From positions 374,685,258-374,749,257 of the forward strand of contig CM068372.1 in assembly GCA_034769895.1 (NCBI GenBank): a stretch of DNA of 64,000 nucleotides. The letters run 5' to 3'. A model generated the notes under the pieces. That model had not been told where the DNA came from. It ran no database searches and saw only the letters and a program-made list of their open reading frames with translations. Shown here one piece after another: positions 47,591 to 58,214 of the stretch; positions within the stretch are counted from its first letter, which is position 1, and each line of letters starts with the position of its first letter. The position numbers and the translations under genes were made by a program. This stretch comes from Magicicada septendecula (Eukaryota > Arthropoda > Insecta > Hemiptera > Cicadidae).

Positions 47591-49204
47591 ATTTTTATTC
47601 AGTACCCACAAATCCTCAGACTTTAAGTTATATATTGCAACGGAACACAGGATGATAAGCTATGTTATTTGTATCAGAGCACATGGGTGACGAGCATTTT
47701 CAGTTTAAATTGGTTTTATGGAATACTTTGTCTTTTAGCCATAAGTTTTGTATTTAGACATAGATAAGCATGTAGGGTATACCAAATTCTTCATAAAAAG
47801 ATGTTCTTTATTGTCATGTATTTGTTGTGTGAATTTGTGCGCGTGTGCGGGTGTGATAACGTGTGATCGCTACATCTTCTGCGGTAATTAACCGATCGAC
47901 GTGAAACTTTGACAATGGATTATTTATGTTCATAGCTTCAATTTGTGTATACTCTATGGTTCATAACTATTTTAGAAGTATGGTTTTTTTAAGTAGGAAA
48001 AACTCAACTAGAAATACTTATCATTAATAGGGTCATAAAAATTTGTAGATAATTCAATGCAAGTTAGTGCATATTTAAACAAACTCTTTCTGCAAAATTT
48101 TATATCTGTTGAAAGCATCACTCATGTGACGTGGGTGTAACAAATCAGAAAACCCTAAATTCAGTAACATTCATTCTCTGTGGAGGTAAGATCGACACAG
48201 TTCGTCTGTAGCATCTGCAAGGTGAAGTTGTGCTCGGCGTTAGAGAGTTTTTCTCGTGCGACCATAGCAAAATCTAACTTGAAATAAACCTTGGTATTCT
48301 TTACGAAGTTAAGCGTATAGAACCGAGTGGGTTAATTATTTAAATAAAATTATATTATATTATAGTGCTTGTTCGTGTTAGTTTAAGATGTCCGCAAAGG
48401 GAATTAAAGACGCTTCAAGATTTCTTGGAAGGTGTAAGACTAATACACCGCATTCAAATAATACCCGTATTTACCCTGAGATTGTTAAAATCTAACATAT
48501 TAATTAATAATAAACGGTTTGAGTAAAACAATAATAATTGTGAGTTTAACAATTTGTGAAGAGTCCAATTGATGTTAGCAGTTAGACTTAAACACCAACG
48601 AGACTGTTCGAGATATCGCCGCTGGATCAACCCGCTGTAGAAGAGGACGACAAGACGAAGAGGACGCCAGGACGAGGAGGACGCCAGGAAGGAGTGACGG
48701 TGAAGAAGAGGACACCAGGACGGGAGCGCCGATAGCAAGAGGAGGATTGGACGTACGGAGGACGTAGCATCAACCAAGTAAAATAGATATATTATCGAAC
48801 AATATAAACTATTATTTCAAATATAAATGCATGACAATTTGTAATACAATATACATCTTAAAACACTATACGTATTCTTGTGTATAATAAATAATTTTTC
48901 ATCTCCTCCATAAGAGACGTGTTTGTAAATTTTACACACTCACCATATCCTTATTAGTTATAATTAAATTTGAACCGTTGCAATATATATATTGACTGTG
49001 TTGGTTTATTAAATTTTTAAAATTTATTTTATTATATATTTACAATCTGCTTGCAAGTAGCAATAAGTAAATCTGATAAGTGTACAATAAATATGAAGGG
49101 GAAGCCGTTCAATGATGGCACTGCCTTAGTGTAGAAAACTAAATAAGTAAAAATACATCGGGTAATCAAGGTCTGCTTCTTCAGTCTTCAGGTGATGATC
49201 GTGT
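47591..49204. other. Unassigned DNA with a purine-rich patch
   Basis: 48636-48735 is a G/A-rich imperfect repeat of GGACGCCAGGACGAGGA type. Otherwise AT-rich and unrecognised. Confidence 0.45.
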
Positions 49205-49760
49205 AGACTGCTAGCTCTGTCGTTTCGGTGTAAAGAAAGCTTGCCGAATTAGCTGCATATTATACGTCAACTGGTGAGATCTGCGTAAAGTCATGTACGG
49301 TCTTGCCACTGACATACCACGGGGCGTCCGCAAGATTTCCTATTGTATCTTGTACACTGTTGGAGTCTCTGGATAATCTTGGTGTTGGATGGACTCCATA
49401 TGACTAAGTAGGTTTGATGACAGTCTTATATAGAAGTAGTTTGTTCTCAACGGACAATTTTGATTTTCTTCCGTGAAACCAGGAAAGTTGTTAGGCCAGC
49501 TAATACGTTACATACAGGGCTGGCGACAATTTTTGAAACTGTCATTACCGATGGAATAGTTGGATGGATGGGTGCTAGACGCCATATGACTAAATAGATT
49601 TAATAACGGTCTTATATAGAAGTAGTTTGTACTCAACGGACAATTCTGATTTTCTTCCAAGAAACCAGGAAAGTTGTTAGGCCAGCTAATGCGTTATGTA
49701 CATGGCTGGTGACAATTTTTGAAACTGTCATTACCGATGCGATAGTTTTAATGATTGAGA
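49205..49760 (-). mobile_element. Jockey-like LINE fragment with internal 186-bp duplication
   Basis: Minus strand: LGRKSELSVEYKLLLYKTVI, KSI*SYG (TGG tryptophan changed to TAG), then IGNLADAPWYVSGKTVHDF. This is the LIGRKS.LS...KLLLYK..IKPIWTYG / NAPWYVSN..IH pattern at the C-terminus of jockey-clade LINEs. The first block is present twice: CATATGACTAAGTAG-type sequence starts at 49397 and 49583. A segment of about 170 bp was thus duplicated in tandem. Confidence 0.7.
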
Positions 49761-50364
49761 ATCGTGCTGTTAGGCTGATTTCAACCCATGTTTACCTACT
49801 ATTTTTCTCGATCGTACGTACACGCGTACTTGAATGAGGGTCTTGGTGACGACAGCATACCCGCATCCAAGGCGGCGCGACGACGTCCGGCAGGACTTTG
49901 GGACAAGGTCATCATCAGCTGTCTACGCGTTGTGCTAGCCACGTTGCCCCTTTCTGTATACCGCACTGTTCAAATAATGTTACATAGCATTTATTACCCC
50001 TATACAGAGTTAAAAGAATGAAAGAATATAAAATAATTAGCTCTAATTTTTACATGTTTACATAATATTAAGTAGGCGAAAATTATCAAAAGTTATACAG
50101 TTGTTGTAAAACTCAAATTCTAAAATTTGATATTATTAAAAGTATATTAAGACACACACAGAACATCGTATGTGTATGTGTATGGGAATATATATGTATT
50201 ATTGACAAAATAATAAAAATAGACTCTTCTAAAAATTTTGTTATTATTAATAATAGTATGTGTGTGTGTGTGTGTGTGTGTGTGCTCAAGATAAGTTGTG
50301 CAGAGAAACTGACGAATGATGAGGGCGGGAGAAGATAGAAGGTTTTCCTAATGGATTTGAAACA
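49761..50364. other. Unassigned DNA with (GT)n at 50259-50284
   Basis: Only the GT microsatellite is recognisable. Confidence 0.5.
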
Positions 50365-50590
50365 TGAAGAGTTCAGGTAATTGGACACATAATAAGATGA
50401 ACAAAGGTAACAGAGAAGGCAAAATAGAGAGGGGGAAATCGTAGGAAAAGCTACGTTTGGAATTTATGACTGAAATTATAGATGACTTAAACTGTGATTC
50501 TTACTACGCTTCAAAAGGAAGGCAAACAATGGAGAAGAGTAGAGAGTTGCTACCAACCAGCCCGCAGGCTGTTAACTAGAAAGAAAGATA
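50365..50590 (+). mobile_element. LINE C-terminal stub (degenerate)
   Basis: Across frameshifts: VIGHIIR, TEKAK*REGEIVGKA, LEFMTEIIDDLNCDSYYASK, and then ANNGEE*RVATNQPA. This fits GH.LR / EGK..G.R.RGR.R..F...I.....CDSY...K..A..R..WR terminal motifs. Boundaries approximate. Confidence 0.55.
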
Positions 50591-50689
50591 TAACTATGCT
50601 TATATATATTAGCTAACTACAAGAATCAACAGGAAATAGAATCAGACAGGAAGAAGCGTGATGCTAAATGTATATTTTCATGCGTTTAA

Positions 50690-51191
50690 CCATGGCCGGC
50701 TCTAGTAGAAGGCCGGAACATTAAACGTGGCAACGTTGCGTCTGAGACCTATAAGCATACTGTAATAAAATAGCTAAAGTGAACATGTTACATTTTGATT
50801 TAATTTCGTAGCATTACTAAAATCATGAGTAGGCCTATTTATAGCTAAATCTAAATTATAAGTCTATGCGCAATTTATACTATAGTTTAAGTTGAAGAAA
50901 TTAGTGACTGTTAGGCCTAATGAATTAACTTTGTTCGAATTATTGAATTCGTATCGTATGAATGAGATAATTATTATATTTCTTAAATAATATAACAGTA
51001 TTCTACACAATAAACTTTTGATTTACAAAAAATGAAGAATTATAAAACTGCTGTATATACAGCAATTAAAAATGACGCGATTTGATTATTGAAATACATA
51101 AATTAAGAGATCGTCTAGTCGGTCTCAAGTATCAGCTTGTTCCAGTGTTGCCACGTTTAATACTCCGGCCTTCTACTAGAGCAGGCCAAGG
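50690..51191 (+). mobile_element. MITE copy 2 (TIR CCATGGCCGGCTCTAG, 5-bp TSD TTTAA)
   Basis: 502-bp copy of the 12.86-kb MITE, same orientation, colinear throughout (shared TAGGCCTATTTATAG, TAGGCCTAATGAATTAA, AAGAGATCGTCTAGTCGG). The left end is CCATGGCCGGCTCTAGTAGA; the right end has two substitutions (GCAGGCCAAGG). TTTAA flanks both sides (50685-50689, 51192-51196). Together with copy 1 this fixes the element's ends and a 5-bp target duplication. Confidence 0.92.
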
Positions 51192-51196
51192 TTTAA

Positions 51197-52020
51197 TCTA
51201 CTAGGAACTTGTCCATTAATGCATCTATTAATGCGCTTCAGCTTGTTTTTATGTATCAGTAATTATAAAAAAGTTTTGCCAGCAGTAGAATAAAGATTCT
51301 TAGTGAACAGGATATTTTAAGAAACTCTTGGTCAAAGGTAGAGTTTTAATATGTCTTTCAATAATTATAACAAAAAAAAATATTAATGTAACATAGAGAA
51401 AGTGCTTATGAACCAACCAAGTGAATAATTAAAATCATATATCCACAATAGCCCACGACCGTCTAATTTCTGACCAACATATCGTACGAACTGATAGCAT
51501 CTGGTATATAAACGGCACAGAAACATGCAACAGAAATGATTCACTGGTGTCGCGCGGGAATTAACGTCATCATAAAATTATAGCCCAGCCTCTCTGTCGC
51601 TACAATACGTCAGCGCAAATGTGAGGGCCCCCTTATTACAGAATCTTACTTTCTATTTGATGTGACTGAAAATTTATAAAATACATCGTAATAACATTTG
51701 TGCATTATTTTATACCTGGTTTTATAAGCTATTATGTATTTCGGCTGTTTGTGATGGTCAGCAGTGTACACAAAGTTCACTACATAATTTCTGGCGTGAG
51801 GCCAACTAGAAAACTGGTTTATTATGTTGACAACACTTTATAACATTATTTTCTGCCAGTTGCTGTCCCCTACACAGCAGTCCAATACGATTCATCGGTT
51901 TTTATACCAATAATATTCATTACTATCGTTCGTTATACGGAATCGTAGAAAAATGTTTTCCAAAAATTTTTGAAAACTACTTTCTTTTGCATTTGTGTAG
52001 TTATGTAAGAAAAAGTAAAC
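51197..52020. other. Unassigned DNA
   Basis: Nothing recognised. Confidence 0.45.
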
Positions 52021-52025
52021 AGAAA

Positions 52026-52250
52026 GTGAAAGAAGAAGCCTTTCATAAAACGGTGACTACTACGCTGGTGAATCACACCCCAAATCGTTTCTGCAACAAA
52101 GTGAAAGAAGAAGCCTTTCGTAAAACGGTGACTACTACGCTGGTGAATCATACCCCAAATCGTTTCTGCAACAAAGTGAAAGAAGAAGCCTTTCATAAAA
52201 CGGTGACTACTACGCTGGTGAATCACACCCCAAATCGTTTCTGCAACAGA
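52026..52250. repeat. 75-bp tandem repeat, 3 copies, open on both strands
   Basis: GTGAAAGAAGAAGCCTTTC starts at 52026, 52101 and 52176. The copies differ at only two or three positions. Because 75 is a multiple of 3, both strands remain open and encode 25-residue repeats (plus strand includes KTVTTTLVNHTPNRFCN; minus strand includes AETIWGVIHQRSSHRF). No family is recognised on either strand. It lies just past the 3' end of the jockey-like LINE and may be a repeat in that element's 3' region. Confidence 0.9.
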
Positions 52251-52269
52251 CGTTTCTGTAAAATATAAA

Positions 52270-52660
52270 ATGTTGCGACATTTTTCTTTACAATTTATTA
52301 ATTTACATCTATAACAGAGTCTTAAGTGAATCAGATAAAACACTTAGGTTTGAAAGGGAAATGTCCACTAATTGTTCTTCTGGGTCTAGCAAATCTTGAG
52401 GCCCAGTTCTGCAGAGTGTTCTAACGTCGGGACCGTTGTTGTAATGCTGGTCTATTAGATCATTTTCGTGGTCTACTATATGACAGCTGCATTTTGTTGT
52501 AATGCTCTGCATCTCGTCCTTTATGTGAGGTATTTTCAGGTCGATGTGAAGTGCCTGATTGAGGACGTCATCTACTACTACAACTCGCAGCACTTTTGAG
52601 TGAAATCTTTGGATGAGTAGATTTGGCGACCATGTAGATTTGAGCACGGTTTTGTAAAGT
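52270..52660 (-). mobile_element. Jockey-like LINE, C-terminal part (downstream of nested LINE)
   Basis: Minus strand: LYKTVLKSTWSPNLLIQRFH, SKVLRVVVVDD, NQALHIDLKIPHIKDEMQSI, HENDLIDQH, NGPDVRTLCRTGPQDLLD, stop at 52309-52311. This is the IQRFQSK.LR......N..LH.DLKIP.VKDE motif of jockey-clade LINEs. The YG.QLWG segment is deleted between STW and SPN. It is the continuation of the fragment at 53330-53830. Confidence 0.75.
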
Positions 52661-53320
52661 TATTATTTGGTGTTCTGCCCTAAAGCAGGTCTTCAAATGG
52701 TAAGAGCTTTCCAAGTCTCCAAGCTGACCTATCGCATGGCAGTCTTTTTGTTTCTTCGTAACACCCTCTGATTTTAATGCAATCTACTAACTTCATTCTT
52801 CTATGCTCTCCTTCTATTCTTTTTTTTTCCTTCTATGACACCCTCCATGGCAGTTGTAAGCAAGCAGTCCCTTCTTAAACAATGATCTAACCAATTCCTT
52901 TTTCTTTTTTTCTATTACCTTCAGTTTTCTCCTCTCTTCCCCTATTCTTCTTAAAACCTTACTTTATCAACCCACCTCACTTTTTCCATTGCTCGCCAAA
53001 TCCACATCTCAAATGCTTCTAACCTTTTCTCATCCTCTTTCCTCAGTGTCCATGTCTCTGCACCATATAAAGCAACGCTCCACACATAACATTTGGCCAA
53101 CCTTTTTCTTAAACTCTTATTAATTTTGCCACATAGCAGTCTTTTCTTCCCATTAAATGTCTATTTCGCTATAGCAATTCTTGCTCTAATTTCAGGAGTG
53201 CAGAACATATCTTCACTTATCAAGCTTCCAAGATATTTAAACAAATCCACCTGTTGTATTTTGTCCTGCCCTATAAAATGTAAAGTAGCAGTTTGTTATT
53301 TAATGATTGTTTAGATTTTT
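52661..53320 (-). mobile_element. LINE fragment nested in the jockey-like LINE
   Basis: Minus strand across several frameshifts: GQDKIQQVDLFKYLGSLISE, DMFCTPEIRARIAIAK, NGKKRLLCGKINKSLRKRLA, KCYVWSVALYGAETWTLRKE, DEKRLEAFEMWIWRAMEKVR, WVDKVRF, then KKEKELVRSLFKKGLLA and ETWKALTI. This is a typical RT thumb and C-terminus of a LINE distinct from jockey. It separates the two halves of the jockey-like element. The catalytic RT box is not included (5'-truncated). Confidence 0.82.
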
Positions 53321-53329
53321 GTGGAAGGA

Positions 53330-53830
53330 ACCAGGATATCTAACTACCTTCGATTGGTGTGGACATACTTGTGTTAGGTGAGTCGCTGACCAAAGTGAAG
53401 TGCAAGGTACTTTGTTTCAGTCTGCACTGTGTGAATAGAGGTGTGTTATTAATTGTTACGGGTGGACAGATGTCATGCGAGCAGTGAATGTGACTTGTCC
53501 AGATTTCGTTTCGTTGATTTTTGTTCGCCATTTCTCGTAGTACCATTCGCAGAGTAGACTTAGATGCACTTGTAGGTTGTCAGAAGTAACTTGCGGAGTT
53601 TCGTTAACGGATAACACTGCAACAGATGCAATCGTGGTGGGGTTTGTTTCAGGTAAGTCGGCTGTACAGGTAAGGAAGAGCAGAGATCCGAGGACGCTGG
53701 CTGTTGCGAAAATTGGAAGTAGATTATGTTATCAAATGGTTTACATTTTGATACGAGGGTTTATGGCATTTATGGGAACAGATATTCGGAAGGCTATGTA
53801 ACAAGTATCGTAAATCATGCATGCGGAAGA
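53330..53830 (-). mobile_element. Jockey-like LINE, RT part (upstream of nested LINE)
   Basis: Minus strand: ASVLGSLLFLTCTADLPETN, PTTIASVAVLSVNETPQVTS, DNLQVHLSLLCEWYYEKWRT, KINETKS, then CPPVTINNTPLFTQ, KYLALHFGQRLT and HKYVHTNRRQLDI-like residues in shifted frames. This is the GS.LGPLLYL.YTADLP / FADDTA / LQ.HL......W...W..KIN..KS / CPPV.INN / KYLG.HLD.RLTW order of jockey LINEs. The FADDT catalytic box is deleted (TIASVAVLSV). Confidence 0.78.
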
Positions 53831-54280
53831 GATGTTTTTAACATATGAATCTATATAGGCTACACATTGGTTTACAGAGTTCTAAGATGTTTCCAATTTC
53901 CAACATCCGTCTACAGATCATCCGCTTATTCTTTCCCCCCAATTCCCTTGTCGACGCCTTCCCTACAGGTTCTCCTCGGTATATTCCGTATCCTTCGTTC
54001 TTCTCGTAGCCAATTCCAGTTTTGTTTAGGCAAAAACTCGTCTCTTATCCACTGTATATTTACATTTAGTCTAATGCCATCTTATTCCGCGTGAGTTACT
54101 CGCATAATTTCTTTTATTACTTTATTTTGTTTTTTCCTTTATAATTTTCTATTGATCTCCAGAAATTCATTTCAGTAGTTTTTAACATGTTCTTTGTCGT
54201 TGAATTTATTTGCCATACTCGGTTCCCAGGTTAAAATACTTTTTCAGCGATATTAAAAATTCTTTGCTTATTTCCTTTCC
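53831..54280. other. Unassigned DNA
   Basis: Nothing recognised. Confidence 0.4.
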
Positions 54281-54442
54281 GATATATTTCGATCACACAG
54301 TATTTTCGATATATTTCGATCCCACAGTATTTCCGATATATTTCGATCCCACAGTATTTCCGATATATTTCGATCCCACAGTATTTCCGATATATTTCGA
54401 TCCCACAGTATTGACGATATATTTCGATCCCACAGTATTTCA
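54281..54442. repeat. 27-bp tandem repeat, 6 copies
   Basis: GATATATTTCGATCCCACAG recurs at 54281, 54308, 54335, 54362, 54389 and 54416. The period is a multiple of 3, so both strands stay open and give 9-residue repeats (YFDPTVFPI; YCGIEIYRK). Minisatellite; the peptides are not considered genes. Confidence 0.95.
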
Positions 54443-54993
54443 TTTATAATTAAATTCGATTTTTTAACCCTGGACGTTTCTACCACTAATTGTTTCATCC
54501 GAGGATCTCTTTTGGGTTATTTCTAGTAGTATGATAAACATTTATGTAAATAAAATATAAATTTACAGAATATAAAATTGACAAACTGATGGTCGTGAAA
54601 GCTGCTTGGCTGGTAGGTAGGCTGTCGCCAATTTTAGTTGTAGTTTGGTCGGATGACCAAGGCGGTTGGACTACCAACACACACGCCTCATCCTCAGATT
54701 AACTGACTGAGTCTTGGCGCCGCGTCCATGCTATTGTCTGGCGGTTTGTGCCTGTGCGTGCCTCCTTGTCCGGCCGGATGGTATAGCTTTCAACTTAGAA
54801 GGGATCGGAGAATTTACATCAGGATAGAAACATAGTCTAGCTCGCACTATTGACATCAATGTAAGAAAACGAAGCACTCGTACGATGAACACAATTAACA
54901 AACGCAAGCGTTTAAACATACCGTTAACGTTACTTTTAAGAATAGTGATGTGTTTTAAATTATGTACCATACCATAAAGAAAAATTACATAAA
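54443..54993. other. Unassigned DNA
   Basis: Nothing recognised. Confidence 0.4.
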
Positions 54994-55003
54994 CACCAAT
55001 ATT

Positions 55004-55686
55004 ATCATCATCATCATCTTCACAGAGTAAACCAAGAATGGTTTGTTCCGGTTTCAAATAGGCAAAGATTAGAGCTGGTCACTCCAGCGCTTCCTCGGAC
55101 GTCCCACACCTCTCCGTCCCCTCGGCTTATAGTTCCAGAGTTGTTTGGGGATGCGGTAGTCATCCATTCGGGATAGACGTTCCCACCAATTCAGCCGATA
55201 CTGGGCAATTATGTCGAGTGTACTCATAATATTCAATTCCTGCCGTATATCGGTGTTTCTTCTATGATCATGTAGAGTATACCCTGCCACGTGCCTGAGA
55301 AATATCATTTCAGCCGCTTGGATACGACTGGCCTGGCCTTTCTCAAAACCATAAAGAAGTGTGGGAAGAACCACCACATTGTAGAATTTTAGGCGTGTTC
55401 CTTTACTTACTGACTTAAGGGTTCGCCTAATGGTCCCGCACATAAGGTTGAACTTATGCAACTTATTCACAACGTCGTTGCATGCATTATAAGACACACT
55501 GTAGCCCAGGTATTCAAAGTTGCTAATCTGTTCCAGAACAGTACTATTTATAACAATTTTTGCTCGTACAGGATCAATTCCACGAAAAGCCATCACCCTT
55601 GGTTTTAAATATGGATATTTGCAATCCAGAGTCTTTGCAGATTCGATTTAACAAATGTATCACCATATGGAATCTGTTTTCAGAGT
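55004..55686 (-). mobile_element. LINE-A, 5'-truncated, with 10-bp target duplication
   Basis: Minus strand: DSENRFHMVIHLLNRICKDS, then the frame 55596-55069 with GIDPVRAKIVINSTVLEQIS, NFEYLGYSVSYNACNDVVNK, PTLLYGFEKGQ (a deletion removes WTLT), IQAAEMIFLRHVAGYTLHDH and NWWERLSRMDD, GRRGVGRPRKRW. The (GAT)n tail is at 55004-55018. CACCAATATT flanks both sides (54994-55003 and 55687-55696). The truncation point lies just 3' of the RT catalytic box. This is one of the better preserved LINE copies here, with a long open frame but no catalytic site. Confidence 0.9.
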
Positions 55687-55696
55687 CACCAATATT

Positions 55697-56334
55697 GTTT
55701 ACTATATTTTTAATATTACGACATTATTCTTCATGCTGCTTAAAACATTTCTACCTGTACCATGTGTATGGTCCTCAAACTACTTTTTTCCCAATGGCCT
55801 GCCGCATAATGTTAAAAACATATGGCAGTCTTACTAATTTCATTTTCTGTACGTGGCTTATGCGATTATATCACCGCTTCTTTATTTTATAATATTTAAA
55901 TCTAGTATTTTTAATTCTTCTCGGACGTCCGTGTTTCTTTTTTATATCCTGATATCCTTCTTCATCTTACTCGGTTACGCGTCTGGCTTTGTCGCTTTCA
56001 TCCATTATCATCGGTTCACTTCCATATATAAGTTGTGGAGAAGACATACCTTATAAAAATTTAGTACTATGTTTTCTCTAACTCTGTGTTGTATATACCT
56101 CTTTATATTCTTTTATAAATATGTATATTTTTTATTTGGTTAAAATTATCTAAACGTGACGTAGTGCATAATAAGTATTTAAGTTTACCATCTTTTTCAA
56201 TACTATTGTGTCAGCAATGTGATTTTAGATCTTACACTGTATTTACCTTTAAACCTTTATTTTATTTATGGTAAATCATTTTTATTGAACAAGCAAAGGG
56301 AGTTCTCAGTTTTGACTCGTCCGTTTGGAATTGT
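55697..56334. other. AT-rich DNA, nothing recognised
   Basis: Nothing recognised; open frames at 55560-56056 overlap LINE-A antisense and AT-rich flank. Confidence 0.45.
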
Positions 56335-56515
56335 TTGGTCTATCAGTCTATCTATCTGTCTGTCTGTCGGTCTGTGGTATGTCTCACGACAACTTTTGAA
56401 GGTATCAACGATTTTCGTAAAACTTGGCATGCGTGTCGATCCAATTGTTTTTGAGATTGATCCTCCCAAAAATAAGGGGGCGGAAGACAAAAACGTGAGG
56501 GAAGACACTAATATA
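56335..56515. repeat. TCTG microsatellite with conserved-looking flank
   Basis: (TCTA/TCTG)n at about 56340-56375 is followed by TCACGACAACTTTTGAAGGT, ACGATTTTCGTAAAACTTGG. This is the same general layout as in the 19-28 kb array (TGTC tract next to a phrase of the type CGATTTT...AAACTTGG) but not homologous to it by eye. Confidence 0.4.
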
Positions 56516-56519
56516 TAAT

Positions 56520-56835
56520 ATTTTTTAAAACAATAGCTATTCCAACGTTCCTGTGTGCCAGTGGAACGTGGACCCTGGGTAAAAAGGAAGCAAATAAAAT
56601 TCAATCGGCTGAAATGAAACTTTTAAGAAGCACACAAGAATATTGTCTCCTGGATAAGAAGATATTAGGCAAGAAGTAAAAATCAAATCGCTGTACAAGA
56701 AGGTTAAATAAAATAAGAGGAGATGATGCCAACACTTGGACCGATAACCGATTAACAATGGTAGCACTGAAATATGAACTAAATGATAAAATGGATGCCG
56801 GTAGGCCGAGGAGAAGGACAACTATGGCCTAATTT
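56520..56835 (+). mobile_element. LINE C-terminal fragment
   Basis: Frameshifted: AIPTFLCASGTWTLGKKEAN, KIQSAEMKLLRSTQEYCLLD, KKILGKK*KSNRCTRRLNKI, then TDNRLTMVALKYELNDKMDA, GRPRRR. This matches LLYGSE.WTL.KKE.NKIQSAEM.FLR...GY...D.IRNE.IR / TDNRLPK.ALKYE..G.RD.GRPRKRW. It is related to but distinct from LINE-A and LINE-B. Confidence 0.78.
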
Positions 56836-57544
56836 GTAGAGTGTAGAAGAAAAAGGAAAAGAACTATTATCTTTGTCTTATTAATAGACATTTTATATAA
56901 ATAAGATGGTCTAATTTGTAAATCGCCCTCTGAAGATTATCTTCCCAGCCCACATAAGAGAAGTAGCATATAGCAATATGTTGCAACAATGAAAAGAACA
57001 AAATGGATCAACGGTAATACCTAACGAGTTCCCTAATTGCCAGTCACCGCTTACAAGGTATTACACTGTCAATATAAACATCAAACAATGCAGGCAAACT
57101 ATGACTGCGGCTGACTCACTGTAATCTCTTTATCGTTGAGATCTTGATTTCTAAGGAGCCTTGCAATTGTTGTCTCGCTGTAAATGAACATTTTTTAACC
57201 AAATTCATAAGTGCTGTGGAAATCCTCTTCTCATTAAAATACTTAAAATTTACTGTCTTTTACTTAATTCAAATTTTTTTGAATCGTCGTTCTATGTACG
57301 CGTTTTCTTTATTACATTTTGATTGTTTGTTAGTTATCCGCTTTAACGTAAAAGTGTCATGGATGGTTAAAATAATACGACTAAAAACTAGTAAAAATAA
57401 TATACGAGATTACGAGATATTCTGAAGTATCCCAGTGAGTATGCTTCTAAAAATATTTGACTTGGATTGGAAAATACTTACACCTCTGTAATCAAAAGGC
57501 ATTACTCGTATACCCTTTCTCAAAAGTACTATACTATTTCTTTT
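56836..57544. other. Unassigned DNA
   Basis: Nothing recognised. Confidence 0.45.
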
Positions 57545-57690
57545 ATGAATTTACTAAAGTTGTTTAAGACCTGATGATGTTAGTGATGACGAAAAGCTTT
57601 GTCGAACAATAAAAATTGTAGCAGTTAGCAAATTCATAAAAGACATAGTAAGGATGGCTGCTAATTTAAACAATACGAAGAACAAAAGTG
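57545..57690 (+). mobile_element. PLE-B-type fragment
   Basis: Plus-strand copy of the segment seen at 9.7 kb and in the 31.8-kb palindrome. The ribozyme motif is followed by AAAAATTGTAGCAGTTAGCA and AGTAAGGATGGCTGCTAATT, TAAACAATACGAAG. The last part could encode a start (MAANLNNTKN) but the frame closes quickly. No RT or GIY-YIG part remains. Confidence 0.55.
57562..57607 (+). ncRNA. Hammerhead-like ribozyme motif, PLE-B
   Basis: Core CTGATGA; unpaired T; stem II GTTA-GTGA-TGAC (one G-T wobble); GAAA; AAGCTT stem III; T cleavage position; stem I reduced to GAC/GTC with a shifted GTT/AAC extension. Core intact but stem I is the weakest of the family. Confidence 0.5.
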
Positions 57691-58214
57691 CTATAGCCTA
57701 ATTCATTCCATTATTTAGGGCAGAACATTTGAATTATTAAATATATCCCAGCATAAGTAGTAGTATTGTAAAATTTTATAAATAAATTTTATTTAAGACG
57801 TATAGTCTATATAATTACATACATATTTATATATTCATATATGTATGTAGACTTTTGCTGTTTTGTTCTTTTTCTTGGGTTTCCAAAGTGTGTAGTATGA
57901 ATTCCTGTAGTAGTACGTCTTAAATAGCTTCACATCTTGTACATCTGCGTTCTTATATTGCTCTCTATCCATCTAGATTATTGCGTAAAATTTATTTTCG
58001 ACTTACACACTAAGGTAGACTACTTTGTTATTTTAAGGTCACGATATGCTTGCCGTTAACATCACTTTCGTTAAATTTCGTATATAAGGTATCAAAATAA
58101 TAATTATGCCAAGGCCGGGTCATATGAAGGGTGATAATTACTCACCGATGACTTTATTTATCCTTGGATTTTGTTGTACATGGTCAGTCCGTTGATTAAC
58201 TAATTATAAGTGTA
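57691..58214. other. Unassigned DNA
   Basis: Nothing recognised. Confidence 0.4.

Noticed and set aside
48454-48777. 107-codon minus-strand frame
   Set aside because: Depends on the purine-rich imperfect repeat at 48636-48735; no recognisable protein.
56340-56515. Further member of the 19-28 kb array
   Set aside because: Shares only the TCTG microsatellite and a vague phrase; no F, T or unit landmark is present.
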